64,000 bases of DNA, from assembly GCA_947846985.1 (NCBI GenBank), contig CANTUZ010000025.1, positions 9,174,100 through 9,238,099 on the forward strand, in the 5' to 3' direction. Under the pieces are notes generated by a model that ran no database searches, was not told the origin of the DNA, and worked only from the letters and a program-made list of their open reading frames with translations. Below are positions 35,262-52,231 of the stretch, piece after piece. The translations under genes and the position numbers were made by a program. The DNA is from Fratercula arctica. Its lineage: Eukaryota; Chordata; Aves; Charadriiformes; Alcidae. Within the stretch, counting starts at the first letter, position 1, and each line of letters opens with the position of its first letter.

Positions 35262-35520
35262 CCCTCTATGCTTTTCTGCTTCCGACCCTCTAACGGGGCA
35301 AATAGCCAAGTTAGCTGACCTTGGTTGTTATAGCAATAAGTATAAGCAAGAGCCTCTGTGCATACCAGTCCTTGGTATAATCAGGTCTTATCACTCTGAG
35401 AGTGAACAGTTTCTGAACAATGTGCTGTGAATTTCAGAGTTTAGTCAGTTAGAAGAGGCCCAGCTAAAAAGTAAAATTACAAATCAGAAAATTGGTTCTG
35501 TTTTACCTCAAACCAGGACA
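35262..35520 (-). repeat. Inverted LTR head
   Basis: This is the reverse complement of roughly the first 260 bp of the LTR at 59549-60311, running TGTCCTGGTTTGAGG (at 35520 leftwards) to TAGAGGGG. Together with 33140-33629 it makes up nearly a whole LTR, but the two parts face each other. Confidence 0.88.
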
Positions 35521-35571
35521 ATTAGCAATTGGAAAGCAGAGATAATTGATTGCTAACAAGTAAGAAAAAAA
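35521..35571. repeat. Left arm of ~50-bp inverted repeat
   Basis: ATTAGCAATTGGAAAGCAGA... runs on to AACAAGTAAGAAAAAAA. Its reverse complement occurs at 36750-36805, differing by a 5-bp indel next to ATTAG and one substitution. It starts directly at the outer end of the inverted LTR head. Confidence 0.88.
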
Positions 35572-42176
<6,605 letters not shown>

Positions 42177-43305
42177 TGACATCCCACAGCATCCTCCTGG
42201 AGAAACTGGCTGCCCATGGCTTGGACGGGAGTACTCTTCGCTGGGTTAAAAACTGGCTGGATGGCCGGGCCCAGAGAGTGGTGGTGAATGGAGTTAAATC
42301 CAGTTGGCAGCCAGTCACAAGTGGTGTTCCCCAGGGCGCAGTTACTGGGGCCAGTTCTCTTTAATATCTGTATCAATGATCTGGACGAGGGGATAGAGTG
42401 CACCCTCAGTAAGTTTGCAGATGACACCAAGTTGGGCGGGAGCGTCGATCTGCTTGAGGGTAGAAAGGCGTTGCAGAAGGATCTGGACAGGCTGGATTGA
42501 TGGGCCGAGGCCAATGGTATGAGGTTCAACAAGGCCAAGTGTTGGGTCCTGCACTTGGGTCACAACAACCCCATGCAATGCTACAGGCTTGGGGAAGAGT
42601 GGCTGGAAAGCTGCCCGGCAGAAAAGGACCTGGGGGTGTTGGTCGACTGCTGGCTGAATATGAGCCAGCAGTGTGCCCAGGTGGCCAAGAAGGCCAACAG
42701 CATCCTGGCCTGTATCAGGAATAGTGTGGTGAGTAGAACCAGGGAAGAGATCGTCCCCCTGTACTCAGCACTGGTGAGGCCCCACCTCGGGCACTGTGTC
42801 CAGTTTTGGGCCCCTCACCACAAATAAGACACTGAGGTGCTGAAGGGGGTCCAGAGAAGGGCAACGAAGCTGGTGAGGGGTCTAGAGCACAAGTCTTATG
42901 AGGAGCGGCTGAGGGAGCTGGGGTGGCTTAGCTTAGAGAAAAGGAGGCTGAGGGGAGACCTTATTGCTCTCTGCAACTACCTGAGAGGAGGTTGTAGAGA
43001 GGTGGGTGTTGGTCTCTTCTCCCAAGTAACAGGCAATAGGACAAGAGGAAATGGCCTCAAGTTGTGCCAGGGGAGGTTTAGACTGGATATTAGGAAAAAT
43101 TTTTACACTGAAAGGGTTATTAAGCATTGGAACAGGCTGCCCAGGCAGTGGTTGAATCACCATCCCTGGAGGTATTTAAAAGACAGGTAGACATAGTGCT
43201 TAGAGATATAGTTTAGTGATGTTTTTTGTCAGAGTTAGGTTGATGGTTGGACTAGATGATCTGAAGGGTCCCTTCCAACCTAGGCAGTTCTATGATTCTA
43301 TAATA
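42177..43305 (+). mobile_element. CR1 LINE, 5'-truncated, in ADAMTS6 intron
   Basis: This CR1 begins in the RT region at HSILLEKLAAHGLDGSTLRW. It continues through [22 protein letters not shown] and [15 protein letters not shown], then [20 protein letters not shown], to the CR1 tail (GGGTCCCTTCCAACC, ATTCTA). It is broken by a frameshift near 42340 (GAVTGASSL where GSVLGPVLF is expected), a TGA near 42498 and a stop near 42826. It belongs to the same subfamily as the interrupted old copy at 8410-8716/13327-14123, and is antisense to ADAMTS6. Confidence 0.93.
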
Positions 43306-44428
43306 TAGACAGTCTCTTCAGTTTTGTCTCTTCCACACAGATGTCAAAAGAAAATCAATTACATTTAGGAATTCATCATCGCTTACCTTTTACTAAAACG
43401 TGTTGTGGATTTTGTTTATATTTACAGCAGGCAAAATTGTGATACTTTTCCCCATGTAAACTACTTCCCCATGACACAAGAATCATGCTGACTTGAGCAG
43501 GACTTGTAGAAAAATCACCATGAGTTAAGGCTAGCAAAGCATACAGTAATACAAGGAAAGACAAAGCAAATGAAATTATGAGCTCTGATTATGAGAAAAG
43601 TATTAATAACCTGGACTAACTGAATTTGAATTATAGCTTTAATTCTGAGAAAGAGGCTTATATGAAAGGATCCAAATTGGAAAAAAAAAATATATATACA
43701 CTCTTTGAATAATGTTTCTTTCATATATTAAAACACTACTAAATGTAACAACTATAGTATAGTAAATAACTCGTGGTGACAAATGTAGGTATGGAGAGAA
43801 CGACAGTTCTCCATCCTGCACTCAAGGCTGCTTGTGTGTCTCCATTGTCAAAGCACTGTTTTAAAGAGTTCAATATTACTGTAATTTATACCACTGTGTT
43901 ATTTTACTCTAAGTCTGTGAAAGCAACAGTCTGAAGCTGTACTCCTTGTGTACAATAGACCAACAGTGTAAATCTCAAAGCCTGTTTCTTCTGTAGGGTG
44001 TTTTTTTGGGGGTTGTTGGTTTTGGTGGGTGTTTTTTTTGTTGTTGTGTTTTTGTTGTTTAAACTTTTGTAAGGTCTTTCATTTGTATTTTTTTTAAATT
44101 CATCATGGAGACGGGTTAAATATAGAAATAGACAGTAAGTCCTCTCCTCTAATTATTGCTCAGTAAGTTTGAGTCATCTGCTGGGTTTTATCAGCATTAC
44201 AGCTGCCAAAGAAGAAAGGCCCATCAGCAGCTCGCTCAATTTAAACTTCTAGCAATCTATCAAAGCATAAAACCATCTAGGTTACCCTTTATTATTCATG
44301 TTTATAAAAGTGAAAAATTTTGAAAGCATAAACTTAAAAAGATCTAATCAGCCAATAAATTAATAGCCAAGTATAAAGCAGGGAAACAGACAGCAAATAA
44401 AAGCTGAAATTTCTTTTTATAATCTTAC
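43306..44428. other. Intron with T/G-rich tract
   Basis: Intron sequence with a T/G-rich simple tract at 43999-44062. No gene was seen. Confidence 0.6.
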
Positions 44429-44472
44429 CCAGTGTTCCACAAGGCTTGTTTTTATAAGTGCAGATATCATAT
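44429..44472 (-). CDS. ADAMTS6: ADAMTS6 exon, short, metalloprotease domain
   Basis: This 44-bp exon encodes [14 protein letters not shown], preceded by the last base of an Arg-type codon. It matches the ADAMTS6 catalytic-domain segment just before [15 protein letters not shown]. The acceptor is TTTTTTTCTCCTTAACAG|ATATGA and the donor CACTGG|GTAAGA. The exit phase (G|GC) fits the exon at 39776-39881. It has two cysteines. It is too short to be called by length alone; the match in sequence, splice sites and phase is what supports it. The preceding coding exon (DKSLDSFCKW region) was not found up to 64000. Confidence 0.95.
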
Positions 44473-45523
44473 CTGTTAAGGAGAAAAAAAGTACATAAAA
44501 TACGTCAGAGAATCAAATTTGTAAGATATTTTGTATATTTATCACATATCTGTATCATAGTTCAAATTGTCAGACCGCAATCAAATTAATTATATGCAGC
44601 CAGCTGGTGTCAGCATTTTCTACACTCTGGTGTAAACCACAAGCTGCAGTACACTCACAGCCGCTGGCCTCAGGCCAGTGGGACACCTGCCAGTAAAGAA
44701 AAAAAATAAAATGGTTAATGTGGATCTTTGTACTCACTGGCTCCATAAAGCAATCTAACATGCTGTTAAGAAGTTATAGCAGCATGTCTGTAGACTGCTA
44801 CTGATTCAAAACACTTTTACTTTTTGACATATTGGAATCCTCTTACAGTCCCATACTTATCAATTAAACAATATTAATTGTAACTCCTACTATTTAAACT
44901 TTGATTCTAATTAAAAACTATAACTCTCAATTATTAGACCAAAAATTATTTTTAAAAAATCTTATGAATTGCAATTATAGTTACTGTCTCATTATCTTCT
45001 AGTGATTACATGAGTCTTAAGAATACACTATAACAAACTAAAACGAAAACCATATTTTTGCCAAAAGCTAAATAATGTCTTTAAAGGAGAATTTTCTTCA
45101 TTTTAGACATGATCCTTCAAACACAAAAGCTCAATGAGGTTTTTTTGTAGTTAACATGTAAGTATCTGGAGCTGAAAATGGAACTAAAATGTTTTCTGCA
45201 GCATAGCTAATAATAGCAGCAGTGGTGCACAGCTGTCAATTCATTTATTACACCTTCATATTTTGAATATGCAACCCTATGATATGGCTAGTGTTATGAG
45301 AACACTCTTACAATGCCTTTGATTTTAGAGGATTTATACTGATTTCCTTGCGGCATGCTTCAGAATAATTTCCATTATTCTGAATGGTGAGTGAAAAGGT
45401 GAAAAGATACCATCTTTATGCTTTAATTTTTAACCCAAATATTTACTAATTTGAGGCCAACAGACATTTTTGTTAAAAATAATATATAAGGATAGTTTTC
45501 AAATGGGTTATCACAGACTTTGG
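44473..45523. other. Intron, no gene seen
   Basis: AT-rich sequence upstream (gene direction) of the exon at 44429-44472. No element was recognised. Confidence 0.55.
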
Positions 45524-47143
45524 AGGTAACAGGGAAAGTTTGGATGGAGGAAGACTTCCCCTGGGGTTGAGGAGGATCAAGTGAGAGATCAATTAAGTCA
45601 ATTGGATATCCACAAGTCCATGGGCCCCAATGGGATGCACCCGAGAGTGCTGAGGGAGCTGGCAGAAGTCATTGCTGGGCCACTAACCATCATCTTTGAA
45701 AGGTCCTGGAGAACAGGCGAGGTGCCTGGGGACTGGAGGAAAGCCAATGTCACTCCAGTCTTCAAAAAGGGCAAGAAGGAGGACCCAGGGAACTACAGGC
45801 CAGTCAGCCTCACCTCCATCCCTGGAAAGATGATGGAACAGCTCGTTCTGGGCATCATGTCAAAGCATGTGGAGGAAAAGAAAGCTATTGGAAGTACTCA
45901 ACACAGACTCACCAAGGGGAAATCATGTCTGACTAATCCGATAGCCTTCTATGATGGCATGACTGGATGGATAGATGAGGGGAGGGTGGTAGATGTGGTC
46001 TACCTTGACTTCAGCAATGTGTTCGACGGTCTCCCACAGCATCCTCATAGGGAAGCTTAGGAAGTGTGGGTTAAATGAATGGACAGTAAGGTGGATTGAA
46101 AACTGGTTGAAAGACAGAGCTCAGAGGGTTGTGATTAGGGGCACAGAGTCTAGTTGGAGGTCAGTGACGAGTGGTGTCCCCCAGGGGTCAGCACTGGGTC
46201 CAGTCCTGTTCAATATATTCATCAATGACCTGGATGAGGGGATAGAGTGCACCCTCAGCAAGTTTGGTGATGACCCAAAACTGGGAGGGGTGGCTGACAC
46301 ACCAGAAGGCTGTGCTGCCATACAGAGAGACCTGGACAGGTTGGAGATCTGGGCAGAGAGGAATCTTATGAAATTCAACAAGGGCAAGTGTAGGGTGCTG
46401 CACCTGGGGAGGAATAACCCCATGCACCAGTACAGGTTGGGGGCTGACCTGCTGGAGAGCAGCTCTGTGGAAAGAGACCTGGGAGTCCTGGTGGACAACA
46501 GGATGACCATGAGCCAGCAATGTGCCCTTGTGGCCAAGAAGGCCAATGGCATCCTGGGGGGCATCAAAAAGAGTGTGGCCAGCCGGTCGAGGGAGGTCAT
46601 CCTCCCCCTCTACTCTGCCCTGGTGAGGCCGCATCTGGAGTACTGTGTCCAGTTCTGGGCTCCCTGGTTCAAGAAGGACAGGGAACTGCTGGAGAGGGCA
46701 CAGCAAAGGGCTACCAAGATGATTAGGGGACTGGAACACCTCTCTCATGAAGAAAGGCTGAGGAATTTGGGTCTCTTCAGTCTGGAAAAAAGACGACTGA
46801 GGGGGGACCTTATCAACGCTTATAAATACTTAAAGGGTGGGTGGTACGAGGATGGAGCCAGGCTCTTTTCAGTGGTGCCCAGTGACAGGAAAAGAGGTAA
46901 TGGGCACAAACTGGAACATAGGAAGTTCCACCTAAACATGAGGAGGAACTTCTTTACTTTGAGGGTGGCAGAGCACTGGAACAGGCTGCCCAGAGAGGTG
47001 GTGGAGTCTCCGTCTCCAAAGACATTCAAAACCCGCCTGGATGCATTCCTGTGCAATCTGCTCTAGGTGAACCCGCTTTGGCAGGGGGGTTGGACTAGAT
47101 GATCTCCAGAGGTCCCTTCCAACCCCTACCATTCTGTGATAAG
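45524..47143 (+). mobile_element. CR1 LINE, 5'-truncated, RT to 3' end, one frameshift
   Basis: This copy is of the same young subfamily as the full-length copy at 8717-13326. It starts before the RT core (EEDFPWG region). An open frame at 45581-46060 carries [20 protein letters not shown] frameshift at about 46020 breaks KAFDTVSHS, and from about 46025 the second frame is open to 47066. It has [34 protein letters not shown] and the C-terminus ending CNLL. The tail is GATGATCTCCAGAGGTCCCT. It shares the FGDDPKL motif with the full-length copy. Confidence 0.94.
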
Positions 47144-49230
47144 GATCTGATTAGGAGATATATACCTTTCAGTGCTAACAGAGTTAAGGTCTGTCTGTAA
47201 GCCAAATCCATAGACAAAATAACAAAGCTTAAAATTTGGAATGAATTCAGTAAACTCTCTGCTCATAGACTGCTGTGACCATATGGAATTCTTCTGATTT
47301 TTAAAGGTACTGGGTGTGGAGCAGTTTGCAGGATTAAGCTCTAATTTTGAACTCAAATGTTCGTATGCATTGATGTCACTGAGGTGGCTCAAACTCTGCC
47401 ATTCTATATGCACATAAAGCTCTTACTGATTTCCCATTTGCTATTTGGAGAGGGAGAGGTAATCAAATCAGCATTCTTATAAAAAACGTGTTGGAATATA
47501 GTTAGGTTTTGTATGTCACAAAGCTATAAGACAACACAGATACAGAAAGAAAGATTTTTTTTTTTTTAATGAACATTTCGATGCCTTTTTTACATATTTA
47601 AGGAAACAAACTTCTTATTTCTGCATTTAGGACAGAGTCTGAACCTAACCCTATTGAAGTTCCTGCAAAAGTATTCCTCAAAGCAAGCAGTCAGGGCTCA
47701 GGCTTATTTAGTCAGAAAATCCAAATTTGCCTGAATTCCTTTAAAATGTAGTTTAGAGGTCAACACAAGGAAGTCTGTGCAATACACAGGAAAATATAAT
47801 TTTATAGGGAAAATATAATTTTATTTTCCAATACACTAACTATTTTTGCAAGAACATACACAGATAGTAACGGTATTCTAACTATGGCTTCATTAAGCAT
47901 TCAAATTTTATAGGCAATAATTTCCTGTAAGGAGCATTCATGCATTCTATTATTCCTCGGTTTAATAGGGAAAACCTCTAAGTTTTCTATGTCGAATGAC
48001 TGACTTTACCTACATCATCTTCAAGCTCTTCTTTTTTTCTTTTTTTTTTCCCCCCTTTCATATGGATGGTTTCTGCTTGTGATTTGTTTGAAAGCTCATA
48101 TAATTTTTGTATACTGAACTGTTCAATTCCATCATTTGCTTCTCTCTGAGTTAACCAAATCATCTTAACTTGTCTTTTTTGATTTTGACACTACTTCCTC
48201 TAACTTTATTTTGGATTTCCAAGGAATCCATTTAACCCACAGATGATGGGTTCCAAAAGGCAGGAGACTACAGAGTCAATACTTGCCCGATAGTAGCTTC
48301 AAGACAAGAAACCCCTGAAATGACAAATTATCCAGATTACCCATTAGATTAGATAGGACTAATTGCTATTTAAAACAAAACAAAAAAAAAACCAAACAAA
48401 CAAAAAAACCCCAACAAACACAAAAAACCAACCACCACCACCAAAAAAACAAACCAAACCAAAGGTGAAGATGGGTCATAGTTGTCACCAGGACCTTAGT
48501 AAATACTTCAGGAACCACAGACAACAAAAAGTTAAGTTCTCAAGTCAACAATGATCTCAACCAATCATTAAAAAATATAACAGTCACAAGAGTTGTGCAA
48601 AAATGCAGTTTGCAAGATGTGAATATATTTTCTTTTTTATTCACTGACAGAATGTGTAAGACCACCACACAAAATTTGAATGTAAAAATACAACTATGCA
48701 GGTTGCAAAAATAACTTCATGATGAGATGGCAGCCTGTTCATTTTGAGACAGCAAAGTAAATCCTTTGCCCAAGTTGAAAGAGAAAATCATGTGGCTCCT
48801 GATAAAGCGGGTGACCAGGCTGGGAAAGTGAAATGTGGAGAGGCAAGATTGTTGATTACATGTCCATTCACAGCCTGAATGGGTCAGAAGTCATTTGATG
48901 AGGCAGATGGGGAAGAGGTTTTAGACTTCTGGACATACTTGCAGGGCTGCTGAAGAGTCACATCAGACAGGTGGGAAATGCATGATGGACGGACAGCTGT
49001 CACTGACAACTCCAACTGAAACATCTGCCAGAAGGAAAACTGTAGAGATAAGACTATTACAAAGTCAACAGAATGGTCAAGAATTGGAGTGGTAATAGCC
49101 TCCTGTCATGCCATGAATCAAACAGGAACTGTTAGTGTGCCCCTCCAAGGGCTCTGCCAAAGGAAAAACTTCTAGTCTTTTTTGACAGGATATGAACATG
49201 CCCCATGCTAAAATATACATGTAGGTATAT
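47144..49230. other. Intron with A/C-rich tract
   Basis: Intron sequence. A low-complexity A/C-rich tract (AAACAAAAAAAAAACC type) lies at 48372-48462; the short open frame across it is not a gene. A T-rich tract lies near 48029-48055. Confidence 0.6.
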
Positions 49231-49574
49231 CTATAGCAGCCTTCCAGTACCTAAAGGGGGCCTATAGGAGAGATGGGGAGGGACTCTTTATGAGGGAGTG
49301 TAGCAATAGGACGAGGGGTAATGGCTTTAAACTGAAAGAGGGGAGATTTAGATTAGATATTAGGAAGAAATTCTTTACTGTGAGGGTGGTGAGGCACTGG
49401 AACAGGTTGCCCAGAGAAGCTGTGGATGCCCCATCCCTGGAAGTGTTCAAGGCCAGGCTGGATGGGGCTTTGAGCAGCCTGGTCTAGTGGGAGGTGTCCC
49501 TGCCCATGGCAGGGAGGTTGGAACTAGATGATCTTTATGGTCCCTTCCAATCCGAACCATTCTATGATTCTATA
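49231..49574 (+). mobile_element. CR1 3' fragment
   Basis: This 5'-truncated CR1 runs from CAGCCTTCCAGTACCTAAAG to the ATTCTATGATTCTAT tail. It encodes [20 protein letters not shown] and [20 protein letters not shown]. It is near-identical to 34829-35148, so both belong to one subfamily. Confidence 0.93.
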
Positions 49575-50348
49575 CCACTAAATTAAAGAGTGAAAGGGAC
49601 CACTCCTGGACACTGAAATTCTATTACCTGTATTATCAAACTGTTTTAAAACTCCATCAAATTGTTAAAAAAAAAAAGAAAAAAAAAGTCCCTTGCACAG
49701 ATTTGGCCCATGACAACAACTAATCTCAAAGAATTTCCAGGAAAAGTTCAGAAGGTAGCCACCCACAATTATCAACAGGCAAAACATATGCAGCTACTCT
49801 GTTCTGGAGAAGTCAGCTTATTAACATGGACACAAGAAGTTCTGTGCCAGTGGTCCTCAGTGCATTAAAACAGTCACAGACATGTTTGTTTAATTTATTA
49901 GCATAGATATAAGTTACAAACTATCTCTTGAAGAAGCCTCAGTTATCTACAGATCTGACTTGCGGAAAAATCCTTTCCTTCACAAATCTGATGAGTAGTA
50001 TGATCCCGATCACTTGAGTAGGAGACTTAAGTCAAATATATAAGAAAGATGGGTTCTCTGTAAATACTGTAAGTACTGTTCCATCTTGTCAGATAACTTA
50101 TTTGCAGCTACAGCCAGTCCCAGATGCCTTAAGAGAAGACACGTTTCTCTCCCATCTAGCTGAAGATTTAGGGAAGGGAGGGAGGATTATTCCTGATCTC
50201 TGCAATCTGTCAGCTTACGGGCCTAATGCATGTAGTTGTGCAACTATGAAGTTCACACAAAGTTCTATGTAAGAAAGTGTGTTCCCTCTATTAAAAAATA
50301 AAAAAATAAAGACATGCAAATTCACAGATTTGAAGGCTAGAAAGCACC
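49575..50348. other. Intron, no gene seen
   Basis: Short intron segment between a CR1 and a solo LTR. It has an A-rich run near 49669-49687 and nothing else recognised. Confidence 0.55.
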
Positions 50349-51152
50349 TGTGGAATTTGGATAATGAGGTGAAGTCTCTGTGCTCAAAGAGCAATTAAGA
50401 CTGGCTTTGCTATCTCTTGTGCAACCCAGGGGACTGAAGGCTTGTCTGGCTATCACAGGATATAAGGATAACAGAGAGCTGTCTTGTGGAGCCAGGACAG
50501 CCCTGCTTTTCATCAGCAAAGACAGTAAAATCAAGATAACAGAGACTTTGTGTAGCTCTTTGTTTCCTGGAGAGGCTACCATGCCCAATAATTGACCTTT
50601 GCCTCATTCCCTGTGAAATGCATATTAAAGTTGACACACTCTGAATATGCTAATGAAGATTTTAGAGATCATGCTAAACATATATGACTATAGCACTCGT
50701 CTCTCCACCCAAATCATACTACACGTCACCTAGGGGAGGGAAACCTCGTAATTTGGGGGATAAAAGGATGGAGAAAATGAATGTTAAATTGGGAGAGAAG
50801 AAACTTGATACCTGATGGACCAGTCGACGGGCTGCGTTCTCTTCCTCCACCCCAGGCAGGGACGCCTTTCTGGGGAAGCGTTGCACCTTTCACCCTCTGG
50901 TGAATGTTACCCCCAGACTGTTGTACTATCGTTATTTTTGCTAGAAATATTAACCTTAATTAATTAGCACTATTGTAATTTAGTGAATTTATCAATGGCA
51001 ATCTCGAATCTGTTTCTGTCGCTCTCACTAATTTCGATTATTTGTGAATCTGACTCAGTGAAAGTCCTTTGCTGGGACTCTGATAGCAAATCAGTGAAAG
51101 TCCTGGGACTCTGACAGACAAATATCGAAACTACATTCCTTTTAACGCGACA
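50349..51152 (+). mobile_element. Probable solo LTR
   Basis: About 804 bp, beginning TGTGGAATTTGGATAATG and ending AACGCGACA. It is flanked by GCACC (50344-50348) and GCATC (51153-51157), which agree in 4 of 5 bases as a decayed duplication. A TATA-like GGATAAAAGG lies near 50758. It contains an internal near-repeat (TCAGTGAAAGTCCT... occurs twice, 51056-51110). The second half resembles the LTR-like sequence at 7584-8401. Confidence 0.7.
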
Positions 51153-52127
51153 GCATCACAATGATTCAATCATGCCTCTACCCACTCCTAGCATAAAAAG
51201 GTAAGTAATTTATTCTAGAAACTACATAGGATAAAAAGCTGTTCCTTAAAAGCTATTTAGTCTCACATTAAGAGTTGTTCTCAACATAAGAATTTGAGAA
51301 CATCTGTACTAGGTTATCTGGTTCATCTGCCTTTCCCCACAACAGCAGTCATTTGTGAGTTGCTTACAGGGATAACAGGACAGCAGACCGATACCTTCCC
51401 TGATACAACCTCCCAGCTCTGTGGCTTAGGGAACTTCAGAGGCAGAGTTCGCATCTTAGTATTTCATTGATTTTTCTTCTAATGTTTTCAGCACTTAATT
51501 AATTCCTCTTCAATCTAACAGAAATTCATTTCAGCGTCCATCTGGGAGATGTTGTTATGCTTTATCAGCAGAGTCCCTCTGTCCCAGTAGAGATCTCTTT
51601 CATGCTGAAGTAATTTTTTTTTTCCTCTTAAATCAGATGAATAAATTGAACTTTTTCAGCGTCACACCACTACAATGTGGCCTTTCTGCCACTTTCCTTT
51701 GAGTTCTAGGCCTTTTAAAACTTTCTGAAGCATATTTGTATTACAATTCAAAAAGTTGTTCTAATAGTGGAATTAACAATAGGAGATACAATGGCAAAAT
51801 GAATGACCTCTTCTAACATGATAATTTATATTTATACATTCAAGGATAACATAGCCCTTTTCACCAGCTTGATTATGTGAAATTACCCATTAAAGGAAAA
51901 GAGTCTCTATAAAGCATTGTTATTACTAGCTACGTGTGACTGGAAATGTCCACTGTGCCAGAAAGAAGGACTATCTGCATCAAATTAACACTGAGATAGC
52001 AATATACCTGTAACAGGATTGGAAACATACATAAATACTAGCATTGGATACACTTTAATGAACTTAACTAATCAACAGAAATAAAATATATGCTGTGGAT
52101 TATTCAAGTATGATAATCAAGTATGAT
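51153..52127. other. Intron, no gene seen
   Basis: AT-rich intron sequence without recognised elements. Confidence 0.55.
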
Positions 52128-52231
52128 TTTCCTGTGCAACCCGCTCTAGGTGACCCTGCTCTGGCAGGGGGGTTAGACTAGGTGATCTCCAGAGGTCCCT
52201 TCCAACCCCTATCATTCTGTGATTCTGTGAA
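52128..52231 (+). repeat. CR1 3' terminal fragment
   Basis: It reads TTTTCCTGTGCAACCCGCTC and on through GGTGATCTCCAGAGGTCCCT to CATTCTGTGATTCTGTGA. This is the last ~100 bp of the young CR1 subfamily seen at 8717-13326 and 45524-47143. Confidence 0.92.

Larger units (their letters stand above)
33140..35520 (+). mobile_element. Second ERV fragment: LTR tail, leader, gag, then inverted LTR head
   Basis: This is a rearranged piece of another ERV, related to but distinct from the provirus at 24839-31386. From left to right: the last ~490 bp of an LTR (33140-33629), a primer-site-like sequence, a membrane-segment ORF (33713-34138), gag blocks (34139-34828), a CR1 insertion (34829-35148), more gag (to about 35262), then the first ~260 bp of the same LTR in opposite orientation (to 35520). 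LTR identity is shown by the intact solo copy at 59549-60311. There is no pol. The junction of gag with the inverted LTR head shares the bases CCCCTCTA. Confidence 0.85.

Noticed and set aside
48363..48554. Open frame rich in Lys, Asn, Thr and Pro
   Set aside because: It is a translation of an A/C-rich simple tract and not a gene.
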